In this document: in pieces, positions 7,716-16,286 of the stretch
Layout: each line of letters opens with the position of its first letter
How positions within the stretch are numbered: the first letter of the stretch is position 1
Origin: Tolypothrix campylonemoides VB511288
GTDB lineage: Bacteria > Cyanobacteriota > Cyanobacteriia > Cyanobacteriales > Nostocaceae
NCBI GenBank assembly: GCA_000828075.3
Contig: JXCB02000001.1
Span: 1,004,155 to 1,068,154, forward strand
Direction of reading: 5' to 3'
Length of the DNA stretch: 64,000 bases
The notes under the pieces: model-generated
What the model was told of the DNA's origin: nothing
The model's database searches: none
The model's input: the letters and a program-made list of their open reading frames with translations, nothing else
Position numbers and translations under genes: made by a program

Positions 7716-8043
7716 TTCCAAAAAATAAATTATTCAATATGAGTGGGGTGGGCATCCTGCCATACGTGTCAACTTAAGGTGAAAAGCAGTATAGAACAAG
7801 CTTTTAGAGATTGCCTCGTTCCCAGCCTGAGGCTGGGAATGCCTATTGGGAGGCTCTGCCTCCCTGACTTGCGTTACTAGCCGCCCCAACCGCATTTCCT
7901 GCTTAGACCACCGAAACGAGATTAAAGACAGGGTTTTAGCTTAAGTTGACACCAATGGCATCCTGCCCGCCCTGTTAATAGGACGGGCACCAAGCCCATC
8001 CCACAAGAAAAAATTGGATACTTTTTAATTTGGAAGTTCCTAA
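7712..8043. repeat. Interrupted palindromic repeat, same family as 50658-50770
   Basis: The left part (7712-7761) and right part (7957-8043) together match, in inverse orientation, the uninterrupted repeat at 50658-50770: ACTTCCAAA flanks, then GTGGGATGGGC, GCCCGTCCTA and GGGCGGGCATCC. The interruption is the 195-bp insertion at 7762-7956. Confidence 0.65.
7762..7956. mobile_element. Small non-autonomous inverted-repeat element (MITE) with 11-bp target duplication
   Basis: The ends are AT-AC-GTGTCAACTTAAG and the inverse complement of AT-TG-GTGTCAACTTAAG (15 of 17 matches). It is flanked by an exact 11-bp direct repeat GGCATCCTGCC (7751-7761 and 7957-7967), which is single in the uninterrupted homologue's architecture. 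The inside holds two further hairpins (CCCAGCCTGAGGCTGGG and GGGAGGCTCTGCCTCCC) and no coding sequence. Confidence 0.65.
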
Positions 8044-8333
8044 GTAGTGAAGTATACAGTTGATTGTTATTATAAGTCCCTCTAAAGAATTTCTTGTAGA
8101 TTCTCCGGAAGACAGAGTATAGCAGCTACCAAGCTAAATACTATGAATATGTACAGAGTTATTGCGGAATGTAAATACAGGATTTAAAAGACGCGATTGC
8201 CCAGAGCGCAGTGCCGTGCCTTCTACAGAGGACGCACAGTACAGGTGCAGCTGTGCCGCAGACTCAGGCGATCGCAGTCCACAATAAACAGTCTTGAATT
8301 GTAGTTAAAGAGACAGTCACCCCGTAATTGAGC

Positions 8334-8663
8334 CTATGGTGAAGAGGCATACTTCAACATATCACTCAAAAATACAGACAGACTGAGATTTGAGTGTATA
8401 TAGCCCTTTTTTACCACTATAAATGCGCTGCTGGCTTTTTTCGGTCGTTCAATTAGGGTTTCATTTGCATCAATTACAATTACTTTCCCAGCATAATTGT
8501 GGTCATGTAATTGCTTTTTACCCGGCAGATTGAAGACTCCTGAGAGAACTAAAGCAGTCTCTAATTTTAGGATTATAAAACAGACATTTGAATCACGCAC
8601 TTCCCACGGTTGAACAAGGTGGAAGTATGTGCGGTATCGTACCTTACTCCAGGTTAATGACAA
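8334..8663 (-). CDS. Doubtful hypothetical ORF (109 aa)
   Basis: An open frame from a TTG (8661-8663) with no convincing ribosome site. The C-terminal half (VIVIDANETLIERPKKASSA and after) looks somewhat protein-like; the N-terminal half does not. It lies alone between repeats and the polyol cluster. It may be a decayed gene fragment or chance. The rest of 8044-8881 shows no gene; just before 8882 there is a TTTGAATTTTGAATTTTGAA tract. Confidence 0.2.
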   Translation of the reverse strand: MSLTWSKVRYRTYFHLVQPWEVRDSNVCFIILKLETALVLSGVFNLPGKKQLHDHNYAGKVIVIDANETLIERPKKASSAFIVVKKGYIHSNLSLSVFLSDMLKYASSP

Positions 8664-8881
8664 CTTGATCTTTGATACTTAATTGATTAAGTTTACCTGA
8701 TTTCTTCTTTTTCTGTTCTACCTGTCACACCCTACTTACCCTGTGGCAAAACCTTTCCTTGTAGATGCCACAGAGTATGCCTGAAATTTTCGCACTTTGA
8801 GATATTTGTACTGCTTGTAGGTCAATTCAAAATCTTTTTCTTAAATTTTGAACTTTGAATTTTGAATTTTGAATTCAAAAA

Positions 8882-10486
8882 ATGGTCATGGGCTATACCC
8901 AGACTGACCTACTCTTTTTACCTCATTATCCACTTATTTCCACTTATTTAACAAGTCTCATGGTTAACTTACTAAAGCCCCCCAGTGTTCCAACTTCTCG
9001 CCTCGGTACTGTAACGGCTTTGTGGAGGGAACAGTCTCCTTACGACAGGAGGGCGCTTAATACTGGTATCGTCCATTTCGGTCCTGGTCGTTTTTTTAGG
9101 GGTCACCTCGCGTACATAATACATAACTATCTTGCACAGAAGGGGTCCCAAGAGCAGAGATGGGGGATTTGTGGGGTTAGCCTCAAGAGCCAACGCACCA
9201 TTACGACGTTAAAACCGCAAAGATTCCTTTACACTTTGACCAAACACTCTAGTTGCGCTAAAAATCGTGAGGAAGCGGAAGTTATAGGTTCTATCAGGGA
9301 AATTGTTGATGGTAGAGAGAAGCGCGAGTATGTGCTTGACAAGATGACGGCTCCCTCTGTGCATCTCGTGACTCTTACAATTACTCAAGGAGGCTACCAT
9401 CTAGACAAGAGTTTTAATCTCGACATAGCGAATGAAGACATCGCGCACGATCTGCTCCATCCTTCCACTCCAACAACTGCAATTGGCTTTATAGTAGAGG
9501 CGCTACGCCGACGACGCGATCGCGGAATGACTCCCTTCACCACACTTTCTTGCGACAATCTTCCAAGAAACGGGGAGATCCTGCGAAAAGCAGTGCTATC
9601 TTACGCTGAAGAGATCGATCCTCAGCTTGCAGAATACATTAGGGATAACGCGACCTTCCCTAATACGGTTGTAGACAGGATTGTGCCTCAAGAGCAAGAA
9701 TCCGACTATAACTACCCCAGCCGACTGTTGCAAGTTCGCGATCGCGGACCCATTGTAACGGAGCCATTTTGGCAGTTTGTCGTGGAAGACAAGTTGACAG
9801 GTGATAGACCCAAGTGGGAAGATGCGGGGGTCATTATGACGAAAGACATCACTCCCTTTCTGTATATGAAGTCGAGATTCTTGAATGCAGTACACTCCTT
9901 CATAGCCTGTTTAGCTGTAAGAGCAGGTATAAAGTATATGCATGAGGCGATCAGGCTACCGGAATTCCACTTGTTTACTCGGCTTCTCATGAGCGATATC
10001 GCAGCAGCAACACCAGTGCCTCGCCAGATGTGTGAACAATATATGGAGCAAGTGTTACTAAGGCTGAGTAACGAGGATCTTCCCGATTCTACTGAGAGAA
10101 TTTCTTCAGAGACAGCGAGGAAAGTAGGCAAGTATATATTTCCCATACTTCAGGATGCTTATAGCCGAAAGGTCAGCATGAAGCGGATTATACTTCCTGT
10201 TGCGGCGTGGCTTCTTGCAGTCAGAGAGGGGGCGAGCGAGTCTGGTCAGCCCTATCATGCCAAGGATACCCAAAGCGCAATTACAGCGATTCGAGAAGGC
10301 GCAGTGATTAGCGGGATTCTGGGATTGGAAAATTGCGAACATACACAGGTCATAGATAATCAATGCTACCAAGCTTTGCGAGATCTTCAGACCCACGGAC
10401 TATTAACTACACTTAAGAATTATAGTGAGAGAGGTCTTTTGAATGAAACCGCTTCGGCATGTAATGGTAGTACTTTTCGATCATGA
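8882..10486 (+). CDS. Mannitol dehydrogenase-family NAD-dependent polyol oxidoreductase (divergent)
   Basis: Long-chain secondary-alcohol dehydrogenase of the mannitol/fructuronate reductase family: an N-terminal Rossmann domain, here starting IVHFGPGRFFRGH (about 63-75) where relatives have GVGxFHRxH, and a C-terminal helical domain with the catalytic signature Lys330, Asn335, His338 in MKSRFLNAVHS. These reduce or oxidise polyols (mannitol, arabitol) or hexuronates at C2. The start is uncertain: ATG 8882 gives 534 residues with a non-homologous leader; ATG 8960 (508 residues) better fits the family length. Arginine codons are unusually AGG/AGA rich compared with the paralogue at 11259. It overlaps the next gene by 44 bp, implying coupled translation. 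Confidence 0.85.
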   Translation: MVMGYTQTDLLFLPHYPLISTYLTSLMVNLLKPPSVPTSRLGTVTALWREQSPYDRRALNTGIVHFGPGRFFRGHLAYIIHNYLAQKGSQEQRWGICGVSLKSQRTITTLKPQRFLYTLTKHSSCAKNREEAEVIGSIREIVDGREKREYVLDKMTAPSVHLVTLTITQGGYHLDKSFNLDIANEDIAHDLLHPSTPTTAIGFIVEALRRRRDRGMTPFTTLSCDNLPRNGEILRKAVLSYAEEIDPQLAEYIRDNATFPNTVVDRIVPQEQESDYNYPSRLLQVRDRGPIVTEPFWQFVVEDKLTGDRPKWEDAGVIMTKDITPFLYMKSRFLNAVHSFIACLAVRAGIKYMHEAIRLPEFHLFTRLLMSDIAAATPVPRQMCEQYMEQVLLRLSNEDLPDSTERISSETARKVGKYIFPILQDAYSRKVSMKRIILPVAAWLLAVREGASESGQPYHAKDTQSAITAIREGAVISGILGLENCEHTQVIDNQCYQALRDLQTHGLLTTLKNYSERGLLNETASACNGSTFRS

Positions 10487-11186
10487 CGGAACTGTCGTTG
10501 ATAGTGAAACCATAGCACTTGAGAGCGCGTGGAGGCTGACAAATGAAGTGGCTCGTGAGTTCGCTGGCGCTCAACACTATGAGCTTGAGGACTTTGTTAA
10601 AAGCTTCGCAGGGAAACCCTACAGGGAAATACTCGCGAAGATCTATGCAGACTCAGTAACCACTCTTAATGAGCGCGATATTGACAGGCTAGTGGCTGAA
10701 GAAGAAAAGAGAGCGATTGAACGGCTTAGCGTACACGCTACAGCGACTGAAGGAACGCCTGAAGTGCTGTCTTCCCTACGCGACGACGGATTTGAATTTG
10801 CACTAGTAAGTAACAGCAGTCTTGAGCGGCTGAGTGCTTGCCTTAGTGCAGCTGCTTTGACCGACTATTTCCCAAGCGATCGCATCTTTAGTGCTCAAGG
10901 GTCTCTGCCTGTAAGGCGACCCAAGCCGCTTCCTGACATCTACCTATATGCAGTGAAGTGTCTGGAAGCTGAAGTTTCGCGTTGCGTAGCAGTTGAAGAT
11001 TCTATCAGTGGGGTAAGGTCTGCCGTTGCCGCTGGAATTGGGCATATTATCGGTTATGTAGGGGGAACTCATATAAGCGAGAATGAACGTAGAAGTCGTG
11101 CCGATGCTCTTGTGTCGGCTGGTGCTCAGCAAATTATTGAACGGATGCACGATCTTATCGGGCTATTGGCAGCAACTCCAGTCTAA
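10443..11186 (+). CDS. HAD-superfamily phosphatase, beta-phosphoglucomutase-like subfamily
   Basis: A 247-residue haloacid dehalogenase-like hydrolase. Motif I is FDHDGTVVDSE (nucleophile Asp13, acid/base Asp15), motif II VSNSS (near 120), motif III Lys in RRPKPLPD, motif IV VEDSISG (near 182). The helical cap between motifs I and II is the class used for small sugar phosphates. Its position between two polyol dehydrogenases and its 44-bp overlap with the first suggest a polyol- or sugar-phosphate phosphatase, for example acting on mannitol-1-phosphate; the substrate is inference. AGG/AGA use is shared with the upstream gene, so the pair may have been acquired together. Confidence 0.85.
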   Translation: MKPLRHVMVVLFDHDGTVVDSETIALESAWRLTNEVAREFAGAQHYELEDFVKSFAGKPYREILAKIYADSVTTLNERDIDRLVAEEEKRAIERLSVHATATEGTPEVLSSLRDDGFEFALVSNSSLERLSACLSAAALTDYFPSDRIFSAQGSLPVRRPKPLPDIYLYAVKCLEAEVSRCVAVEDSISGVRSAVAAGIGHIIGYVGGTHISENERRSRADALVSAGAQQIIERMHDLIGLLAATPV

Positions 11187-11258
11187 AGACACGCGGCTTC
11201 AGGCGCACGCTTGAAGCCCAAAGCTTGACCAGGCACAGTCGCTTTAACACAAATTAAG

Positions 11259-12761
11259 ATGAACAGCAATACCAGCACAGGCTCAACAATCAAGCTGAAT
11301 GAAGCATCCCTGTCTCGTTTACCTGGAAACGTGCGCGTACCCAAGTACGATCGCCGTCATATCACGAATGGAATTGTGCATATTGGGGTTGGTGGATTTC
11401 ATCGATCGCACCAAGCGCTGTATCTCGATGATTATTTCCATCAGAATCCTGGTAGTGACTGGGGAATCTGTGGTGTTGGATTGCTTGACAATGAATATGA
11501 CAGGCGAATGCGGGATGCACTTAGATCCCAAGATTGTTTGTATACCTTAGTGGAGCGATCGCCTCAAAGCGATCGCGCTCGAATCATCGGTTCAATCACT
11601 CGCTACCTGTTTGCACCAGACAATCGTCAAGCAGTGATTGAAGCAATGGCAAGTCCGGAATGCCGAATTATTACTCTAACGGTCACTGAAAGCGGCTACT
11701 ACTACATTGAAGGAAGTGGCAATTTCGATGTAAACCACCCGACGATGCAGCACGATTTGCAACATCCTGACCAACCACTTGGGACATACGGTTTTTTGAC
11801 AGCCGCACTCGAAAAGCGACGTAAACAGGGGTTGGCACCCTTTACCGTACTATCCTGCGACAACGTGCAGGGCAACGGCAACATGGTGCGGAAAATGCTA
11901 ACAACATTTGCCGAAATGCGCGATCCGGCTTTGGGACGTTGGATTGCTGAACACGTTGCGTTTCCCAACTGCATGGTTGATCGCATTACTCCGCTCACAA
12001 CCCCACAAGATATCAAAATGGTGGCGGAACAGTTTGGTATTGATGATGCATTTCCATGCGTTGCGGAGCCTTTCACGCAATGGGTAATCGAAGATACCTT
12101 TTGTGCAGGCAGACCCGATTGGGAATCTGTTGGCGTACAGATGACTAACGATGTTCATCCCTACGAGATGATGAAAATCCGGCTGCTCAATGCCAGTCAC
12201 ATGCTGATTGGCTATCTCGGCTCTCTGGCAGGTTATACCTACGTTTATGAAGTCATGGCTGATCCCTTGTTTCAGCAAGCAGTCGCTAATTTGATGGACG
12301 AGGTGACGCCAACGCTCCAACCCGTTCCTGGGATTGATTTAGACGATTATAAAAAGACTTTAATTGAACGGTTTTCCAATCCCAAAATTCGCGATCAGCT
12401 TCCGCGCCTGTGCCTGAATGGATCAGCCAAAATTCCTAAGTTTGTTTTGGGATCGCTCCGCGATAAATTACAACTTGGAGGTGCGATCGATTACCTAAGT
12501 TTAACGATTGCTGCTTGGTGTCGCTATCTCAATGGTTACGACGACCAGAACTGTCCTATCGTCATTGATGACCCCTTAGCTGATATCCTCACTCAACAAG
12601 CCCGCTCAGGTAAAACAGATCCCAAACCCTTGCTCAGCATATTTGAGATTTTTGGAGATTTAGTACAGTCGCCACGTTTCGTCGAAACTGTTGCTGACAA
12701 GTTGAGCAGTTTGCATGAGTTTGGTGCTAAAGGAACGCTAGGGCGTGTCTGCATCCATTGA
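11259..12761 (+). CDS. Mannitol dehydrogenase-family oxidoreductase
   Basis: A 500-residue member of the long-chain mannitol/D-arabitol dehydrogenase family. The N-terminal NAD-binding motif is IVHIGVGGFHRSHQA (about 39-53). The catalytic triad of the family appears as Lys306, Asn311, His314 in MKIRLLNASHM. The length and both domains are typical. Substrate by family: mannitol to fructose or arabitol to xylulose. It follows the HAD gene by 72 bp on the same strand, so it is probably in the same operon, but it has ordinary cyanobacterial codon use and HIP1 sites, unlike the first dehydrogenase. After it (12762-13023) lie only a GGGGACTGGGGACT tract and an ATACCAA/TTGGTAT-bounded palindrome. 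Confidence 0.9.
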   Translation: MNSNTSTGSTIKLNEASLSRLPGNVRVPKYDRRHITNGIVHIGVGGFHRSHQALYLDDYFHQNPGSDWGICGVGLLDNEYDRRMRDALRSQDCLYTLVERSPQSDRARIIGSITRYLFAPDNRQAVIEAMASPECRIITLTVTESGYYYIEGSGNFDVNHPTMQHDLQHPDQPLGTYGFLTAALEKRRKQGLAPFTVLSCDNVQGNGNMVRKMLTTFAEMRDPALGRWIAEHVAFPNCMVDRITPLTTPQDIKMVAEQFGIDDAFPCVAEPFTQWVIEDTFCAGRPDWESVGVQMTNDVHPYEMMKIRLLNASHMLIGYLGSLAGYTYVYEVMADPLFQQAVANLMDEVTPTLQPVPGIDLDDYKKTLIERFSNPKIRDQLPRLCLNGSAKIPKFVLGSLRDKLQLGGAIDYLSLTIAAWCRYLNGYDDQNCPIVIDDPLADILTQQARSGKTDPKPLLSIFEIFGDLVQSPRFVETVADKLSSLHEFGAKGTLGRVCIH

Positions 12762-13023
12762 TTACGATGCAGTTTAGGTCTAGGAACCCAGCCAGAATGT
12801 ATAGCAGGGGACTAGGGACTGGGGACTGGGGACTGGGTGAAAAGTCTTTTTGTGTCTAGGTTTTATCATCGGTTGATGTCCTAACCACCTTGGCTGTTGC
12901 TATACCAAAAATAATTAATGCAGTTGTCGCGATCCACTTGCCCCCCAGCCCCCCCGCAGGTTCGGGGGAGAATATTGCAGGTACTAACACAAATTGGTAT
13001 TATAGACAACTAAGCAGATAAAG

Positions 13024-14346
13024 TTAGGAGCTTGGCAATTGCTTGCTCAGAGCATTGCGGATTAAAACCAGGAAAATTCCTATACCTGTAAACACTAACG
13101 CCGCAATATTACTTTTTGGCTCAGCGAAAGCAATGAGAAATAGGTTGGAGAGCAGCGCTAAAGCTGGAATCGGAATAGGAACCTGAAACCCTTCGGTTCG
13201 GGGTTCTCGGCGCTTGATGACTAGCAATGAGATGTTGACAAGACAGAACATTGCCAAAATCAAGGTTGAGGTTGTTCCAGCCAGGAATTTAAGCGAAAAT
13301 GCCAGCGCGAGAAAGATAGCGATCGGCAGAATGATAAGCAGCGTTCGATAGGGAGTTGCTCGCCGTGGATGTAATTTTCCTAACCAAGCTGGAAGCAGCC
13401 CTTCTCTGGACATCCCGAAGAGCAGCCGCGATGCTGTGACAAAATTCAGCAAAGCAGTATTTAGAACGGCGAATAGGGCAATGAGTGAAAAGACGACTGC
13501 TGGAAAATTTGGCTGCGATCGCCGAACCACATCGAGAAGAGGAGCGTTTGAGCCGGCAAGCGCCGCCGGACTTAGTACATTAGTGGCAAGCCAAGAGACG
13601 AGAACATAAACGACACCTGCAATTCCAAGGGCAAACAGGATGGCTCTTGGAACATTGCGTTCGGGATTTTTCACTTCCTCTGCAACATTCACAATATCCT
13701 CAAACCCAATGAAGGCGTAGAAGGCGAGTGCTGCTCCCTGAACGATCGCCGTCCAACCAATTGCTTGCGCGTTCGGGACGGAACTTGCAGCAGAATTACC
13801 CGCGCCTGCTCCGCCTCCGATTATAAAAAGAGTCGAGACTAGGATAACGATGACAAGACCTGAAACTTCCAGAGCCGTGCAAAAAATATTCAGGGCTGAG
13901 GACTCCTGCATTCCCCTAAAATTAACAAATGCCAGACCAGAAAACAGAGCGAGGATAATCAACCAAGCTGGGATGCCTGGAGCAAAAGCGTTTAGATAGC
14001 CTGCAAACGCTTTTGACAGAGTCGCCATCGAAACAAGGCAGGTACAAAACATCAACCAGCCTACAAGGATTGAGAGCCAATCCTTGCGAAACGCTCTGTG
14101 GATGAAAGTGGCGACTCCTCCGCTTTGGGGAACTCGGCTGCCGAGTTCGGCATAACTTAAAGCTGTGAGTGCCGCAACAGTCATCGCTGTCAGGAAAGAA
14201 ACCCAAACCAAAGAACCGGAAAGTCCCGCAATTTTTCCGATCACTGCATAAATTCCGGCACCGAGAATATCACCAACCCCGTAAATCAACAGCGTAGGCA
14301 ATCCAAACACTCGCTTCAGTGAATCCGCTTCTGCATTCGGTTCCAT
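13024..14346 (-). CDS. APC-superfamily amino acid permease
   Basis: A 440-residue integral membrane protein with about twelve hydrophobic segments. The first helix carries the APC signature GVGDILGAGIYAVIGKIAG; a conserved loop FYAFIGFEDIVNVAEEVKNP and SREGLLPAWLGKLHP are typical of the cationic/neutral amino acid transporter branch. It lacks the extra C-terminal helices of full-length cationic transporters. ATG 14346 has AAGGA upstream. Its first 77 bp overlap the 3' end of the tnpB-like frame on the same strand. Convergent with the polyol dehydrogenase operon; substrate unknown. Confidence 0.9.
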   Translation of the reverse strand: MEPNAEADSLKRVFGLPTLLIYGVGDILGAGIYAVIGKIAGLSGSLVWVSFLTAMTVAALTALSYAELGSRVPQSGGVATFIHRAFRKDWLSILVGWLMFCTCLVSMATLSKAFAGYLNAFAPGIPAWLIILALFSGLAFVNFRGMQESSALNIFCTALEVSGLVIVILVSTLFIIGGGAGAGNSAASSVPNAQAIGWTAIVQGAALAFYAFIGFEDIVNVAEEVKNPERNVPRAILFALGIAGVVYVLVSWLATNVLSPAALAGSNAPLLDVVRRSQPNFPAVVFSLIALFAVLNTALLNFVTASRLLFGMSREGLLPAWLGKLHPRRATPYRTLLIILPIAIFLALAFSLKFLAGTTSTLILAMFCLVNISLLVIKRREPRTEGFQVPIPIPALALLSNLFLIAFAEPKSNIAALVFTGIGIFLVLIRNALSKQLPSS

Positions 14347-15988
14347 AGAATTTCTCTTGTCCTTCTATTCTCCCAATCTTGTCATCCTTCTGCTTCTGAG
14401 ACTCCCCATGCTTCCACTCATTTAACGCATCAAGCGCGTTAAATTCGTTAAAAGCAGGGGGTTCTTTGTCCAGATACCCTCTCCCAGGCTCTCGCATTAC
14501 TGCTACAGCATCCTGGTTCTTAGGCGTCGTTGCAAAGACTTGGACAGCGACCCACTCTGCCTCTGGGCAACGACCAAAGGAGGAAGGGAAAACCCTCCCA
14601 GTTGCAGGTTGAATATCCGTTGCTGTTCTCCAAGCCGCTTGTAAGCGCAGCTCCGCACTCTGCCAGTCTTTAACCAACTGGCTCACTTGGAGAACGAATG
14701 TGTCGGGCGATATGTACTTTGCCAGAAACGCAGAGTATAAATCGCGTTGTGCGACCACTCCACATTCACAGGCGTGTACTCTTTCACTGAGACTCTTCTT
14801 TTTCACCCGTCCACAGTGACAAGTTTGGGATAACTTTGTGCTGTACGTAGGAATTTCTATCACCCTGCCACCAGCTCTTTCAGCCTTGTTAATCAGATGC
14901 GATACAAACATTCCTGGGGCACGTTTACCTACAGACTTGCCAAACAATTTCTGAAATGCTTTATACGATAGCTTTTCCAGCTTAATAGTGTTTCCAGTTC
15001 GGAGAATGGTATTTACCAATTCACCATGTAGACTCGAACGGTGAGCTGCTAACTTTCGCTCTAGATTAGCTTTGGCATTTCTGGTTTTGAGATAAGTTTT
15101 AGAATTATTCCACTTTTTCTTCTTGCCCTTCTTGACTGTGCCATTGGGGTTGTAGTTCATAGGATTGGTCGCACGGCGCGATCTATCCATCTTCCTTTGA
15201 AGTCTGCGGATACGTGCTGTTTCAAACTCTAGCGAGGATGCAAACTGTTGAAGTTGTGCATCGGTATTAGACACAACAGCTATTGTCTCTGGTCCCAGGT
15301 CGATGCCCACATCACCAGTTCCCAGATAATTCTTGGGCTTGATGAATGGCTTCCCCTGGCAAACCAACTGTGCATAGAACCGATTGCGCCCGTTAATTTT
15401 ACGGCGCACCAGTCTAACGTACTTAACCTTCGAGGAAAGCCCATGCAAGATTACTGGGTCATTGGATGTGATCAGCGCTCTTAACTTAAGATTGCTCCAT
15501 TCAACCCTATCTCCTTTCCAGCGAATACCTGCCGCGTTGGACTTGCCTTCAACTGAGTCGAATTGGTTCTTGCCTTTGAACCGGACTGACTTCGCTTCTC
15601 CAAACAACACTTTCTGTGCTGCATTGAACGCTCTGGTGGCAATCTTCTGCCCAGTGTGAGCGTCAATATGATTGCCAATCCACGAATGTCGAATTCCAGT
15701 TCCATAGGACTGGATTGCATAGTCCGAGAAATCGTAACGTTCTCTTGCCCGTTTAAATAGAACTTTTCGTTCTGGATTACTGGACTTGAAGCAACGTGCC
15801 TTATTGAAATCTTTGGACTGTCGAATCAAATTTACCCGCTTCATGGCTTCCCGAAGGCAAGCGTTGTACATCTGCCGAGCCGCTTCTAACCGAGACAACA
15901 AAACCCTCTCACTTGCTGGATTTACCACTAGGGCGACTTCGCAGACAAATGAAGGCGTTGTTTTGGTAGAAACTCTTGCCACGCGCAA
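14270..15988 (-). CDS. tnpB: TnpB-like RNA-guided nuclease / IS200-IS605 OrfB, extended C-terminus
   Basis: A 572-residue TnpB. RuvC-I Asp sits in VGIDLGPETIAVV (near 230), RuvC-II Glu in IKLEKLSYKAF (near 337), a CxC...CxC zinc ribbon at about 390-412, and the RuvC-III Asp in AQRDLYSAFLA (near 417), so all three catalytic acids are present. The N-terminal helix-turn-helix-like region (30-55) is also typical. No tnpA lies nearby. The frame continues about 150 residues beyond RuvC-III, where TnpB proteins usually end, and runs into the permease gene; part of this tail would overlap the guide-RNA scaffold. Family knowledge: TnpB uses an RNA from the element's right end to cut DNA. Confidence 0.85.
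   Translation of the reverse strand: MRVARVSTKTTPSFVCEVALVVNPASERVLLSRLEAARQMYNACLREAMKRVNLIRQSKDFNKARCFKSSNPERKVLFKRARERYDFSDYAIQSYGTGIRHSWIGNHIDAHTGQKIATRAFNAAQKVLFGEAKSVRFKGKNQFDSVEGKSNAAGIRWKGDRVEWSNLKLRALITSNDPVILHGLSSKVKYVRLVRRKINGRNRFYAQLVCQGKPFIKPKNYLGTGDVGIDLGPETIAVVSNTDAQLQQFASSLEFETARIRRLQRKMDRSRRATNPMNYNPNGTVKKGKKKKWNNSKTYLKTRNAKANLERKLAAHRSSLHGELVNTILRTGNTIKLEKLSYKAFQKLFGKSVGKRAPGMFVSHLINKAERAGGRVIEIPTYSTKLSQTCHCGRVKKKSLSERVHACECGVVAQRDLYSAFLAKYISPDTFVLQVSQLVKDWQSAELRLQAAWRTATDIQPATGRVFPSSFGRCPEAEWVAVQVFATTPKNQDAVAVMREPGRGYLDKEPPAFNEFNALDALNEWKHGESQKQKDDKIGRIEGQEKFYGTECRSGFTEASVWIAYAVDLRGW
14390..14720 (-). ncRNA. Candidate guide RNA (reRNA/omegaRNA) region of the tnpB element
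   Basis: In IS605-type elements the guide RNA overlaps the tnpB 3' end and finishes at the right end. Here minus-strand sequence after the RuvC-III codons holds a stem TTAACGC / GCGTTAA (about 14420-14445), then GCATGGGGAGTC, similar to the GGGGAGTACGTC right ends seen elsewhere in the window. The exact boundary is not determinable by eye. Confidence 0.3.
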
Positions 15989-16060
15989 ATCTGAAACGTT
16001 GGGATTATTCTATCAATTGTATTGACTGTATACAAGGATTCGCTACGCTCAATTTTATAT

Positions 16061-16119
16061 GAGAGGGGGAAGACTTACCCCATACATAGAAGTGTAGGGG
16101 CTTGCGTCTTCCCCCTCTC
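16061..16119. repeat. Long hairpin beside the tnpB start, possible element left end
   Basis: Perfect 14-bp inverted repeat GAGAGGGGGAAGAC (16061-16074) / GTCTTCCCCCTCTC (16106-16119), with an inner ACCCC/GGGG-type pairing. It lies about 70 bp upstream of the tnpB start on the side where the left end of the element should be. Confidence 0.45.
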
Positions 16120-16286
16120 GCTCCCCCGATTTCCGGTCAGTATAGGGGGTGGAAGCGCAAAGGTAAACGTAAATGCAGCAGCAAGATTTTGTCGTTTTGC
16201 TTTGACCCTATCATATCCTTCAGAAACCTAACCCTAGTCTGCCTATATTTGACTATGCTAAAGGGAACCATTTGAGGATTAGCCTG

